Source: Paraburkholderia fungorum (GTDB lineage Bacteria; Pseudomonadota; Gammaproteobacteria; Burkholderiales; Burkholderiaceae). From it: DNA of 64,000 nt. The position numbers were made by a program, and so were the translations under genes. Shown here one piece after another: positions 28,469 through 36,259 of this stretch. The notes beneath the pieces are model-generated. The model saw nothing but the letters and a program-made list of their open reading frames with translations. It did no database searches and had not been told where the DNA came from. Location of the stretch: positions 124,001-188,000 of the forward strand of contig NZ_MCAS01000006.1 in NCBI RefSeq assembly GCF_003610895.1. The letters are read 5' to 3'. Position 1 is the stretch's first letter; each line of letters opens with the position of its first letter.

Positions 28469-29766
28469 GGGATGTCTCCTGCCCGGATGTGGGCATTGGC
28501 GATGTCAGGTGATGAGGCAGGTGTGGTGGGGCAGTCGCCGGGCGGTGCCGTGATGTCCCACGGACGTGACGTCGATCGCTGTGCTGCCCGCGCGATCATG
28601 AGGCGCTGCAGGTCGCCGGTACCTTCCATGATGTCGAATGCCCTGGCGTCCCGGTAAGCCTGCTCAAGTGACGGACAGGCGGCGATGCCGTCGATACCGG
28701 CGAGGTCCATCGCAGCGCGCGTCACCCGCGCGGCCACGCGAGAGGCAAACGCCTTGGTCACGGATGAATCCATTGACGTGGCGACGCCGCGATCCGTCTT
28801 CCAGGCCGTGCAATGACAGAGCAACCATGCGGCCGCGATCTGGCGGTCGATGTCGAGCAGGGACGCTTTAACGCTCGCCACGCCTTGATGCCTGTCCGCG
28901 GGCGTGCTGCCCGCATCGAGCCAGGCCACAAGGTCCGCGCGCACCCGCCGGCAGGTACCGACCATGACGGCGGAAAGCAGTGGCCTGAAATAGTCCCACG
29001 ACCGCTGCGCACCCGAGAAGGCGTCATCGAGCGGTTTTTCGTCGCCGCGGACAAGCAGCGCATCATCGGTGACCTCGCAGTCGGCGTAGGACAACACGGC
29101 GAGTTGGGTCGCGCGCAGGCCTGCCATCCGTTCGATGCGCGACACCGTGAATCCCGGTGTATTGCAATCCACCAGGAATGCGCGAATCCCGTAGCGGCCC
29201 ATCCGCCGGTTGATCGTTGCAAACGTGATCACGCAGTCGGCGCGCGCGCCGTTCGTGATAAAGCACTTGGTGCCATTCAGGACCCAGCCGCGACCGGTCT
29301 TTCGTGCGCTGGTGCGCATGGCGGTCGCATCGGAACCGCAGTCCGGCTCGGTGATGGCGAAAGCGCCCCAGCGTGGCGTGCCGGATTGGAACCGCTGGAA
29401 GAATCGGACCTGCTGTTGCGTCGAGGCGAGGGCAACGACAGGCGGCATGGCGAGCCCCGGGCCCGGCAACGCCAGCGCGAGGCTTGCGTCGGCCTCCCCG
29501 AGGTAGGCCATCAACGTCGCCTGTTCCACGAGGCACTGCAGCGCCGGGCAGCCACCGTACCGGGTGGGCACAAGATTCATGTTCAGGGCGCTCACGTCAT
29601 CCGCACGCCAGGGAGGGCCGGCGATCTCACCGGTTACGTCCGATTGGAGGCTAAGGGTACGTATACGCCTGGCAAGCAGGCCGAGATCGAGCCCGCGATC
29701 TGCGAGCGCTTCAGCGATGCCGTCGATGATGTGAACCTGTTGCGACGTCTGTTCGTGTCGCGCCAT
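28465..29766 (-). CDS. Acyl-CoA/acyl-ACP dehydrogenase
   Basis: This 433-residue flavin dehydrogenase has the FAD/substrate motif A-F-A-I-T-E-P-D-C-G-S-D, W-V-L-N-G-T-K-C-F-I-T-N-G, and the catalytic Glu381 in D-I-M-E-G-T. It should place a double bond alpha-beta to a thioester; related enzymes oxidise prolyl-carrier proteins to pyrroles (PltE/PigA). The C-terminal ~45 residues are Pro/Ala-rich extra sequence. ATG 29766 is preferred because the family N-terminus starts there and GGGAG precedes it. It is the first gene of the ten-gene operon. Confidence 0.89.
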   Translation of the reverse strand: MARHEQTSQQVHIIDGIAEALADRGLDLGLLARRIRTLSLQSDVTGEIAGPPWRADDVSALNMNLVPTRYGGCPALQCLVEQATLMAYLGEADASLALALPGPGLAMPPVVALASTQQQVRFFQRFQSGTPRWGAFAITEPDCGSDATAMRTSARKTGRGWVLNGTKCFITNGARADCVITFATINRRMGRYGIRAFLVDCNTPGFTVSRIERMAGLRATQLAVLSYADCEVTDDALLVRGDEKPLDDAFSGAQRSWDYFRPLLSAVMVGTCRRVRADLVAWLDAGSTPADRHQGVASVKASLLDIDRQIAAAWLLCHCTAWKTDRGVATSMDSSVTKAFASRVAARVTRAAMDLAGIDGIAACPSLEQAYRDARAFDIMEGTGDLQRLMIARAAQRSTSRPWDITAPPGDCPTTPASSPDIANAHIRAGDIP

Positions 29767-29782
29767 GACGTGTTCTCCCAGG

Positions 29783-29800
29783 TGGGCGCATCTGCGCCCA
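29783..29800. promoter_or_regulatory. Perfect 18-bp palindrome upstream of the biosynthetic operon
   Basis: TGGGCGCA and TGCGCCCA flank a 2-base centre, 17 bp upstream of the first operon start codon. The size and symmetry suit a dimeric regulator (LuxR, or the divergent GntR), or a 5'-UTR hairpin hiding the ribosome-binding site. The sequence does not match a canonical lux box. Confidence 0.5.
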
Positions 29801-30001
29801 GGAACGATATTCACGCGAACCCACGGAGGTTTGCGTGTATGGCAATGAGCGTAGGCAACCGGGCGCGGGGTCGTCACCTCCGAACATTAGGAGGGTGTTG
29901 TATCGGGGGCGTTCGTAGGGACGTCGTGGCGGTCACGCGGCAGCGGATGACCGATAATGACGTCCAGACCAAACGACGATGGCTAACTACGGGTGTGACG
30001 T

Positions 30002-30838
30002 ATGGCAGCGCGAAAACAGACGACAGAGAAACAACCGTTGCTTCAGCCAGGCAACAAGGGACCGCGCACGACCAAGCGGGGAGATCAGGTGGCCGAGCTC
30101 ATCAAGAGCTGGATTACCGATGGTAAGCTGCGCCCCGGCATGCGATTGAACAAGGAAGCGGAGCTTCAGGAAATATTCAACGTCAGTCGAGGTTCCATGC
30201 GGGAGGCTCTCAAGGCCCTCGAGGTACAGGGGCTTGTGCGTCTGAGTACGGGCCCGGATGGAGGAGCGACGATTACACGCGTGCCGCTCGCTCGCGCATT
30301 CCAGTCGCTGCAGAACTACCTGTTTTTTGAGAGCATCAGTCTCGAGGACATTTACGCCGTGCGGCGCGTGCTGGAGCCGCTACTTGCAGCGGGAGCGGTG
30401 GACCATCTGACGGACGCGGATCTGGAGGCGCTCGAGCGCAGCGTGGAGGTGTGCGAGCCATTTGCCGCGAGTCACGAACGTGCCCTCGATCAGCGCCAGG
30501 AGGACATCCGTTTTCATGACGTGCTGGCTGGCGCCAATCCGAACGCGTTCCTTCGATTCGCGTGTCAGATCATCAACCAGATGCTGCATAGCCTGGTGAT
30601 CGTGGCGGGCAATGTGACGCAAGAGGACTACCAGGCGTTTGGTCGGCAGACCGTCGCTGCTCATCGCGCGATCCTGGATGCGGCAAGACGCCGCGACGCA
30701 GGGGCGGTCGAGAAGCTCATGGCGGCTCACATGGCAGAAGCGGAGGCGCAGCTTCGCAAGGTGCATGCGGCCTTGCGGCAGAAGCTGGTACTGGATTCGG
30801 ACCTTGGCCTGCGCACAGGAAGGAGGGGCGATTCGTGA
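30002..30838 (+). CDS. GntR-family regulator, FCD subfamily
   Basis: This 278-residue regulator has an N-terminal winged helix (about 25-95: R-P-G-M-R-L-N-K-E-A-E-L-Q, then S-R-G-S-M-R-E-A-L-K-A-L) and an all-helical FCD ligand domain (about 112-240). The metal-binding His residues appear in R-F-H-D-V-L and A-A-H-R-A-I-L. FCD regulators usually sense carboxylic acids or amino-acid derivatives. It is divergent from the biosynthetic operon (235 bp apart) and convergent with the amidase, so it could control either or both. Confidence 0.9.
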   Translation: MAARKQTTEKQPLLQPGNKGPRTTKRGDQVAELIKSWITDGKLRPGMRLNKEAELQEIFNVSRGSMREALKALEVQGLVRLSTGPDGGATITRVPLARAFQSLQNYLFFESISLEDIYAVRRVLEPLLAAGAVDHLTDADLEALERSVEVCEPFAASHERALDQRQEDIRFHDVLAGANPNAFLRFACQIINQMLHSLVIVAGNVTQEDYQAFGRQTVAAHRAILDAARRRDAGAVEKLMAAHMAEAEAQLRKVHAALRQKLVLDSDLGLRTGRRGDS

Positions 30839-30893
30839 TATGGCGTCCGGTCCCGCGTTCTGCAGGTCCAGACGTCTATCCTGACAGGTAACG

Positions 30894-32318
30894 TCAATGC
30901 GTTTTGCGTCCAGCAATGGACGAGGAAAGCGTGCGCGCCAACTCAGCCAATGGAGCGCGTCCGAACGTCAGTTCTAGGATGTGGCTCGCCCAGAGCACAA
31001 GCGCATCTGCATGACGCCCCCCAACTATCTGCACACCGACAGGGAGACCTTCCGACGTGGTGCCCGCATAGATACTTGCTGCCGGGAGCCCCAGCTGGTT
31101 GCACCATGCGGTGAAGTGGGGAAACAGTTCCTTACTGCTTGGGAGTTCGGTAAGCGGCATGGCCACGCGGGGATACACAGGGCAGATGACGAGATCGTAC
31201 CGCTCGAAGAATGCGTTGACGGTGGCGCCCAGTTCGCCCCTCTCGATCAGTGCACCAAGCAGTGCCTGGCGCGATACCCCGGCGCCAGCGTCAGAGTAGG
31301 CCTGCAATGACGGATCGAGTGCCGCGCCGCCGTCAGCCATGCCTTCGGTGAGCTGGCGACAGCAGGCCGGCCAGAGGGTGGCGTGGATCGAGTTACAGTG
31401 AGCGATACTCGGCGGATCTTCCGGCTTGACCCTGGAGCCAAGATCACGGAAGGTGTCGGCCGCACGCATGACGGCTTCGAGGACGGCGGTTTCGGGCGTA
31501 ACAGCGAGGCCCAGGGACGGACTGTACGCTATGCGTACGCCGCCCGGTGTTGGCTTGCACTCCAGACCCAGCTCATAGTCGCTGCCATCGAATGGCAACG
31601 CGTACCAGTCGCGGCTGTCGGGGCGGCTGATGACGGTCAGGATTCTGGCAGCATCGGCGACGCAGCGGGTCATCGGGCCAATATGACTTAACAGCCCGAA
31701 CGGGCCGCGCGGTGCATGCGGCACACGCCCGAAGCTTGGCTTGAAGCCGAACGTGCCGGTGAAGGCGGCTGGAATCCGGATCGACCCTCCGCCGTCAGTT
31801 CCAATCGCGGCCGGTGCCATACCGAGGCAGACGGCCGCTGCTGCGCCGCCGCTGCTGCCGCCGGGCGTACGTTCCGTGTCCCATGGGTTGCGTGTGACGC
31901 CGGTCAACGGGCTGTCGGTGACGATCTTGTGAGCGAAATCAGGCAGGGTGGTCTTGGCGAAGCAGATCGCGCCGGACTCGCGAAGCCGGGCTACACAAGG
32001 GCTGTCGTGGGGCGCTGGCGTTTCGTCCGTGACGCGCGAGCCATATCGTGTAGAGAGGCCAGCGACAGCGACGTTGTCCTTGATGCTGATCGGCACCCCG
32101 TCGAGAGGGCCAAGAGGGCGCTTGCGTTGCCACCGTGTTTCCGATGCGCGCGCCATGTCGAGTGCATCCGCTGCAATCTGACAGAAGGCATTCACGGTGG
32201 GGTCGAGTTGTTCTATGCGCGCCAGCACGGCCTGCATCACCTCGACGGGGGAGGCACTGCCCATCTTATAAAGCGTATGAAGCTCCTGTGCCGTCAGATC
32301 ACAGATGTCACCATTCAT
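30894..32318 (-). CDS. Amidase (amidase-signature family)
   Basis: This 474-residue amidohydrolase has the Ser-cisSer-Lys triad: Lys in P-I-S-I-K-D-N, cis-Ser in P-G-G-S-S-G-G, and the nucleophile Ser in T-D-G-G-G-S-I-R-I. It should hydrolyse a small amide to acid and ammonia; it lacks the GatA context. The upstream region has a near-consensus promoter with an embedded operator. It is a clear paralogue of the amidase at 38241. The two flank the importer, pointing to successive or alternative amide substrates. Confidence 0.92.
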   Translation of the reverse strand: MNGDICDLTAQELHTLYKMGSASPVEVMQAVLARIEQLDPTVNAFCQIAADALDMARASETRWQRKRPLGPLDGVPISIKDNVAVAGLSTRYGSRVTDETPAPHDSPCVARLRESGAICFAKTTLPDFAHKIVTDSPLTGVTRNPWDTERTPGGSSGGAAAAVCLGMAPAAIGTDGGGSIRIPAAFTGTFGFKPSFGRVPHAPRGPFGLLSHIGPMTRCVADAARILTVISRPDSRDWYALPFDGSDYELGLECKPTPGGVRIAYSPSLGLAVTPETAVLEAVMRAADTFRDLGSRVKPEDPPSIAHCNSIHATLWPACCRQLTEGMADGGAALDPSLQAYSDAGAGVSRQALLGALIERGELGATVNAFFERYDLVICPVYPRVAMPLTELPSSKELFPHFTAWCNQLGLPAASIYAGTTSEGLPVGVQIVGGRHADALVLWASHILELTFGRAPLAELARTLSSSIAGRKTH

Positions 32319-32658
32319 GCCGTCTCCTAATTAATCATCATAAATACACAATAGGTGCGACGTGCACCTATGTCAAGTGATCAAGAAACGAAGAAAATCG
32401 GGGTAAACGAGTGATTCTGCGACATTGACATTCAAATTCTGTGGACGTAAGTTTATGATCACAAATAGGTAAACGAGCTGCGCCAATGAACGGGTAGTGT
32501 CGGCTCAAGACATGACGCACGTTTGACGGGTGTCGTGGTGCGGCGGCATGAAGCAGTTCGCACGGGTTGTTGGTTAATTGAGGCTAATGCTGCGATCCGG
32601 CCAAGGCGTCAGGTACGGCATCGTTCGCGGCTGGTCCGGAGACTCAGGAAATCTTAGT
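32319..32658. other. Control region of the first amidase; otherwise empty
   Basis: No gene is supported in this 340-bp gap. It contains the amidase promoter and operator at 32348-32376. Further right is a plus-strand TTGACA-like box with no gene downstream. Confidence 0.6.
32348..32376 (-). promoter_or_regulatory. Amidase promoter with operator in the spacer
   Basis: On the minus strand, TTGACA (32376-32371) and TATTGT (32353-32348) are 17 bp apart. A perfect inverted repeat, ATAGGTGC and GCACCTAT with a 5-base centre (32351-32371), fills the spacer. A dimer bound here would block RNA polymerase. The start codon lies 30 bp further. Candidate binders are the nearby GntR or XRE proteins. Confidence 0.75.
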
Positions 32659-32988
32659 TTATTCCTGGGCCAGTTTCTCTGCGCCGGCGAGGAGGGCTCT
32701 CTTCTTTTCCTTGCTGAACCTGCCGGCGATTGCCAGCAGGTTCGCCAGCAGATCGTCGTCCTCATAGAGGAAGCCCGTGGGGACAAGGAGTGCCCGCGCC
32801 AGACGCTGGCTGGTCTGTATGGCAGGGGTGTGCTTGCCCTTTTCGTACTGGTTGACGCGGGTGCTGGCTGAGAATTCGTCGATACCCGCGTGGATGCCAA
32901 GCTGCTCCTGGGTCAATCCCGAGCGCAGTCGCGCCTGTTTCAGGCGTCGAGGGAAGACAGCATCAGAAGTGGGTGTATCGTGCGGCAT
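32659..32988 (-). CDS. XRE-family transcriptional regulator (copy 1)
   Basis: This 109-residue protein has a Cro/CI helix-turn-helix (L-R-S-G-L-T-Q-E-Q-L-G and V-N-Q-Y-E-K-G-K-H-T-P) in residues about 12-70 and a short basic helical tail. It is a close paralogue of the next gene upstream. The 57-bp gap between them holds the ACTAAG-N5-CTTAGT operator. It is probably a small repressor, perhaps autoregulatory. Confidence 0.9.
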   Translation of the reverse strand: MPHDTPTSDAVFPRRLKQARLRSGLTQEQLGIHAGIDEFSASTRVNQYEKGKHTPAIQTSQRLARALLVPTGFLYEDDDLLANLLAIAGRFSKEKKRALLAGAEKLAQE

Positions 32989-33021
32989 CCGGTGAGTGTC
33001 TCGGATTCGCTCAGAGATTTT

Positions 33022-33049
33022 ACTAAGTAATTCTTAGTCGAAAGACTAA
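33022..33049. promoter_or_regulatory. XRE operator cluster upstream of copy 1
   Basis: ACTAAG-N5-CTTAGT spans 33022-33038. It overlaps TTAGTC-GAAA-GACTAA (33034-33049), which runs into the stop codon of copy 2. The first element recurs exactly, apart from its spacer, upstream of copy 2. Confidence 0.7.
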
Positions 33050-33405
33050 ACATTGCTTGGTTTTGCAGCCCGGGAAGGCGCTGATTGTCTCAGCGTCTCG
33101 GCATTCGCGAGGAGGATCTTCTTCTTTGCCCGTGTAAGCCGGGCTGCAGTTACGAGAAGAGCTGCGAGCAGATCGTCCTCCTCGTAGAGGAAAGACGTCG
33201 GCACGTGCAGCGCTCGCGCCAGACGTTGCCCCATCACGAGATGGGGTAGGTGCTTGCCTCTTTCGTACTGGTTGATGCGGGCACTGGCCGAGAATTCGTC
33301 GATTCCCGCGTTAATGCCGAGCTGTTCCTGGGTCAGGCCCGAGCGTACCCGTGCCTCTTTCAGGCGTTTGGCAAAAACGGAGGATGTCGTGTGCTTACTC
33401 GGCAT
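33046..33405 (-). CDS. XRE-family transcriptional regulator (copy 2)
   Basis: This 119-residue paralogue of the preceding regulator has the same helix-turn-helix (V-R-S-G-L-T-Q-E-Q-L-G-I-N and I-N-Q-Y-E-R-G-K-H-L-P). It has a longer Lys/Ala-rich tail ending P-S-R-A-A-K-P. ATG 33405 is chosen over an upstream TTG. It is divergent from the importer operon, so a shared operator could govern the regulators and the transporter genes together. Confidence 0.9.
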   Translation of the reverse strand: MPSKHTTSSVFAKRLKEARVRSGLTQEQLGINAGIDEFSASARINQYERGKHLPHLVMGQRLARALHVPTSFLYEEDDLLAALLVTAARLTRAKKKILLANAETLRQSAPSRAAKPSNV

Positions 33406-33438
33406 CCTTGGAGTCTCAGGCAATTGCTTGGCGTTTTT

Positions 33439-33477
33439 ACTAAGAGTTTCTTAGTGCATTTCCTAAGGAATTCTTGG
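33439..33477. promoter_or_regulatory. XRE operators upstream of copy 2 and the importer operon
   Basis: ACTAAG-N5-CTTAGT at 33439-33455 repeats the motif of 33022. An imperfect copy, CTAAG-N5-CTTGG, follows at about 33463-33477. They lie between the divergent XRE gene and the ABC importer genes. Confidence 0.7.
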
Positions 33478-33570
33478 CTTTGAGGAGCGGCGGTGCCGAA
33501 AAGCTGCTCGTTTGCCGATTGCACGCAAGGGGCGACAGCTCCGGAGACATGGAGAGAGGGACTTACTTAT

Positions 33571-34446
33571 ATGACGACGATTCTTAACATTCTGGGTTAC
33601 GTGAGCATTCTGATGCTGGTGGCGCTTGGGCTCGCGATCGTCTTCGGCATGATGGACATCGTGAGCCTTGCACATGCCGAGTGGGTCACGATCGGCGCAT
33701 ACGCGTTAGCCGTCGCACAGGCGGTTGGCGGGAAGGAGGCTTTCTGGCTTGCCTTGTTCGTGGCGCCCGCTGTCGGGGCCGTCCTCGGATGGTGCCTCGA
33801 ACGTTTCATCATCCGGCTGCTCTATGACCGTCCACTGGACACGCTCCTCGCGACCTATGCGGTCAGCCTGATCCTGCAGAAGGTGCTGGAGCTCATCTTC
33901 GGCACGCAGCCGATGCTCGTGTACGCCCCGTTCAGCGGGGCGGTTCCGGTCCCGGGCGGAAGCTATCCGGCCTACCGGATCTTTGTGATTGGCGTCGCGC
34001 TGACCGTGACGGCAGGGTGCTGGCTACTTTTCGCCCGTACGCGCTTTGGTACCCAGTTGCGTGCCGTGATCCAGCATCCGGCGATGGCCGAGGCCACTGG
34101 CATTGACACCCGGCGCCTGAATCGCATTGCCTTCTGTGGCGGTGCGGCGCTCGCCTCGCTCGCCGGCGTGCTCGTCGCGCCCATGGTGTCGGTGGAGTCG
34201 CATCTGGGCGTCTCCTATCTCGCCAAGGCGTTCTTCGTGATCGTGCTGGGCGGTATCGGATCAATCGCGGGCAGCATCCTGGGCAGCGCAGTCATCGGTA
34301 CTGCCGAGACGTTACTGAGCTATCGCGTCGATCCCTCTCTCGCATCGGCGGTGGTGCTGGTCCTCTCCATTGTGGTGATCCGGTTCAGACCGCAAGGGCT
34401 GATTCCGGGATTCAGCGCTGCCCATCAGCTTCTTGGTAAAGGATAA
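33571..34446 (+). CDS. ABC importer permease, LivH/UrtB type
   Basis: This 291-residue inner-membrane permease has about eight hydrophobic helices and the family signature G-L-A-I-V-F-G-M-M-D-I-V-S-L-A-H-A-E-W. F-F-V-I-V-L-G-G-I-G-S-I-A-G lies near the C-terminus. UrtB-like members import urea or short amides; LivH members import branched-chain amino acids. ATG 33571 is preceded by GAGAGGG, and the open frame extends 26 codons upstream without membrane character. It is the first gene of a five-gene importer operon. Confidence 0.9.
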   Translation: MTTILNILGYVSILMLVALGLAIVFGMMDIVSLAHAEWVTIGAYALAVAQAVGGKEAFWLALFVAPAVGAVLGWCLERFIIRLLYDRPLDTLLATYAVSLILQKVLELIFGTQPMLVYAPFSGAVPVPGGSYPAYRIFVIGVALTVTAGCWLLFARTRFGTQLRAVIQHPAMAEATGIDTRRLNRIAFCGGAALASLAGVLVAPMVSVESHLGVSYLAKAFFVIVLGGIGSIAGSILGSAVIGTAETLLSYRVDPSLASAVVLVLSIVVIRFRPQGLIPGFSAAHQLLGKG

Positions 34447-34451
34447 AGCGT

Positions 34452-35525
34452 ATGTCTGGAAAACATGCAGGCTGTCTGCGGCTCTGGTTCTCACAGCCCG
34501 CTCTCGGCGCCAGGGATCTCTTGCCGCTGCTGATGTCGGCGGTGGCCGCGGCCGCCGTGGCGATCGTGCCTTTCTTCGCCGGTCCCTGGCTGCTGTCGGC
34601 GGTGCGCGATGCATTGGTCATGGGGATCCTCGCATTGAGCTATGACCTGCTCTGGGGACGGGCCGGGGTGCTCACGCTCGGGCACACTACGTTCCTGGGT
34701 CTCGGCGCTTACGGATTTGCCATTACGACCGTGCAGTTCGGACAGGCATCCCTGACGGGACTGGCGTTCGGTGTGTTCTGCGCTGCGGCTGTCGCAGCCG
34801 TGATTGGCTATTTTCTGCTCTTTGCGGGGGTAAGGCTCCACTTCTTCGCCATCATCAGCCTGGCCGTGCTGATCGTCGCCCAGCAGCTCGCTGTCAGCTG
34901 GCAGTCGATTACCGGAGGCGACACTGGCATCCTGGGCATCCCGGGACTGTCATTCAGCGTGGGCGGCCACACGTTCGACATGAGCGGTCCTCGCGCCTCC
35001 TGGTACACGGTAGCCGTTGTATTACTTGCCGCGACCGGCCTGATATGGCTCGTGTGCCGCAGCCGCTACGGCAAGGTGCTCGGTGCAATTGCGACCAACG
35101 AGTGGCGCGCAAAGGCCTGCGGCTATCACACGTCGGTTCACCTGCTGCTCGTCTTCGTCGCCTCGGCGGCGCTTGCCGCAATCGCCGGCGCGCTGATGGC
35201 GGCCTGCTCGGGGGTGGTGGCACCGGACGTGTTCTCGCCGCTCCTTGCGACCGAAGTCATCCTCTGGGTGGCCATCGGCGGCAGGGGAAGAATTGGTGGA
35301 CCCGTCGTCGCCGCGGTCGTTCTCACGCTGCTCAGGCAGACCGTTTCCAGCTACAGCACGGACGGATGGCCCCTGATTCTCGGTGGCCTGTTTCTCGCCT
35401 GCGTGCTGTTCATGCCGAACGGCCTGCTCCTTGATGGATTCGTGGAGGCTGCGCGTCGGGCTGGTCGAGTGGTATGGGGCAGGCCGCCGGTTCACCGCGC
35501 GGGACACGCACGGGAGGAACGGTAA
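34452..35525 (+). CDS. ABC importer permease, LivM/UrtC type
   Basis: This 357-residue partner permease has a hydrophobic core. The signature A-L-S-Y-D-L-L-W-G-R-A-G-V-L-T-L-G-H looks more UrtC-like than LivM-like. I-G-G-R-G-R-I-G-G-P lies near the end, followed by a basic cytoplasmic tail. It starts five bases after the previous stop, and its TAA overlaps the next ATG by one base (TAATG), so translation is probably coupled. Confidence 0.9.
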   Translation: MSGKHAGCLRLWFSQPALGARDLLPLLMSAVAAAAVAIVPFFAGPWLLSAVRDALVMGILALSYDLLWGRAGVLTLGHTTFLGLGAYGFAITTVQFGQASLTGLAFGVFCAAAVAAVIGYFLLFAGVRLHFFAIISLAVLIVAQQLAVSWQSITGGDTGILGIPGLSFSVGGHTFDMSGPRASWYTVAVVLLAATGLIWLVCRSRYGKVLGAIATNEWRAKACGYHTSVHLLLVFVASAALAAIAGALMAACSGVVAPDVFSPLLATEVILWVAIGGRGRIGGPVVAAVVLTLLRQTVSSYSTDGWPLILGGLFLACVLFMPNGLLLDGFVEAARRAGRVVWGRPPVHRAGHAREER

Positions 35526-36259
35526 TGGACGGCCAGTTTCTGCAGGGCACCAACCTGTCGCGCGCGTTCGGTGGAATCAACGCCGTCGCGGGCGTCGACA
35601 TCAACATCAGACCACGCGACCTGCTGTGCGTGATTGGCCCGAACGGCGCGGGCAAGAGCACGCTCGTTGGCCTGCTCTCAGGCGCGATTGCCCCCGGTTC
35701 CGGCGAACTGTATCTCGACGGTGAGCGGATGACCGGCCGCCCGATGCACGCATTCTGCCGGAGCGGCGTGGTGCGCAAGTTCCAGGGGACCAACACCTTC
35801 CTCACGATGACCGTGCGCGACAACTTGGTGGTGGCAGGCCTTGGCGTCGCGGCATACCGGGCCACGCCAATGCCAGATCCCGATGCGGTGCTGGAGGAGG
35901 TGGGTCTGTCCGGGCAAGCGCGCGAGCTCGCCTCGCATCTGCCGCATGGTGAGCGGCAGTGGCTGGAAATTGGCATGGCCATCATGTGCCAGCCTGCACT
36001 GCTGCTGCTCGATGAACCCGCAGCCGGTCTATCCGCGAAGGACGCGCAGCGGCTGGTGCGCCTCATCCACCGGCTACGGGAGCGGTGCGCGGTACTGGCC
36101 ATCGAACACGACCTGGGTTTCGTGCGGGCCCTTGAGTGTGAGACGTGGGTGATGCACCGGGGAGAGGTGGTTCGACGGGGATCGTATGCGGAGATCGCGG
36201 ACGACGAGGAGATCCGCCGCATTTATCTGGGCCGGGGGGCGACACATGCTGCACATTGA
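35525..36259 (+). CDS. ABC importer ATPase, UrtD type
   Basis: This 244-residue ATPase has Walker A G-P-N-G-A-G-K-S-T, Walker B L-L-L-L-D-E-P and a His switch in I-E-H-D-L. The signature loop reads L-P-H-G-E-R-Q-W-L-E-I rather than L-S-G-G-Q, as in UrtD proteins. It pairs with the following ATPase to energise the two permeases. It overlaps that gene by 14 bases. Confidence 0.9.
   Translation: MDGQFLQGTNLSRAFGGINAVAGVDINIRPRDLLCVIGPNGAGKSTLVGLLSGAIAPGSGELYLDGERMTGRPMHAFCRSGVVRKFQGTNTFLTMTVRDNLVVAGLGVAAYRATPMPDPDAVLEEVGLSGQARELASHLPHGERQWLEIGMAIMCQPALLLLDEPAAGLSAKDAQRLVRLIHRLRERCAVLAIEHDLGFVRALECETWVMHRGEVVRRGSYAEIADDEEIRRIYLGRGATHAAH

Noticed and set aside
32425..32453. TTGACA with a TAAGTT box on the plus strand
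   Set aside because: Spacing is right but the -10 match is poor and no plus-strand gene follows; it may be fortuitous.
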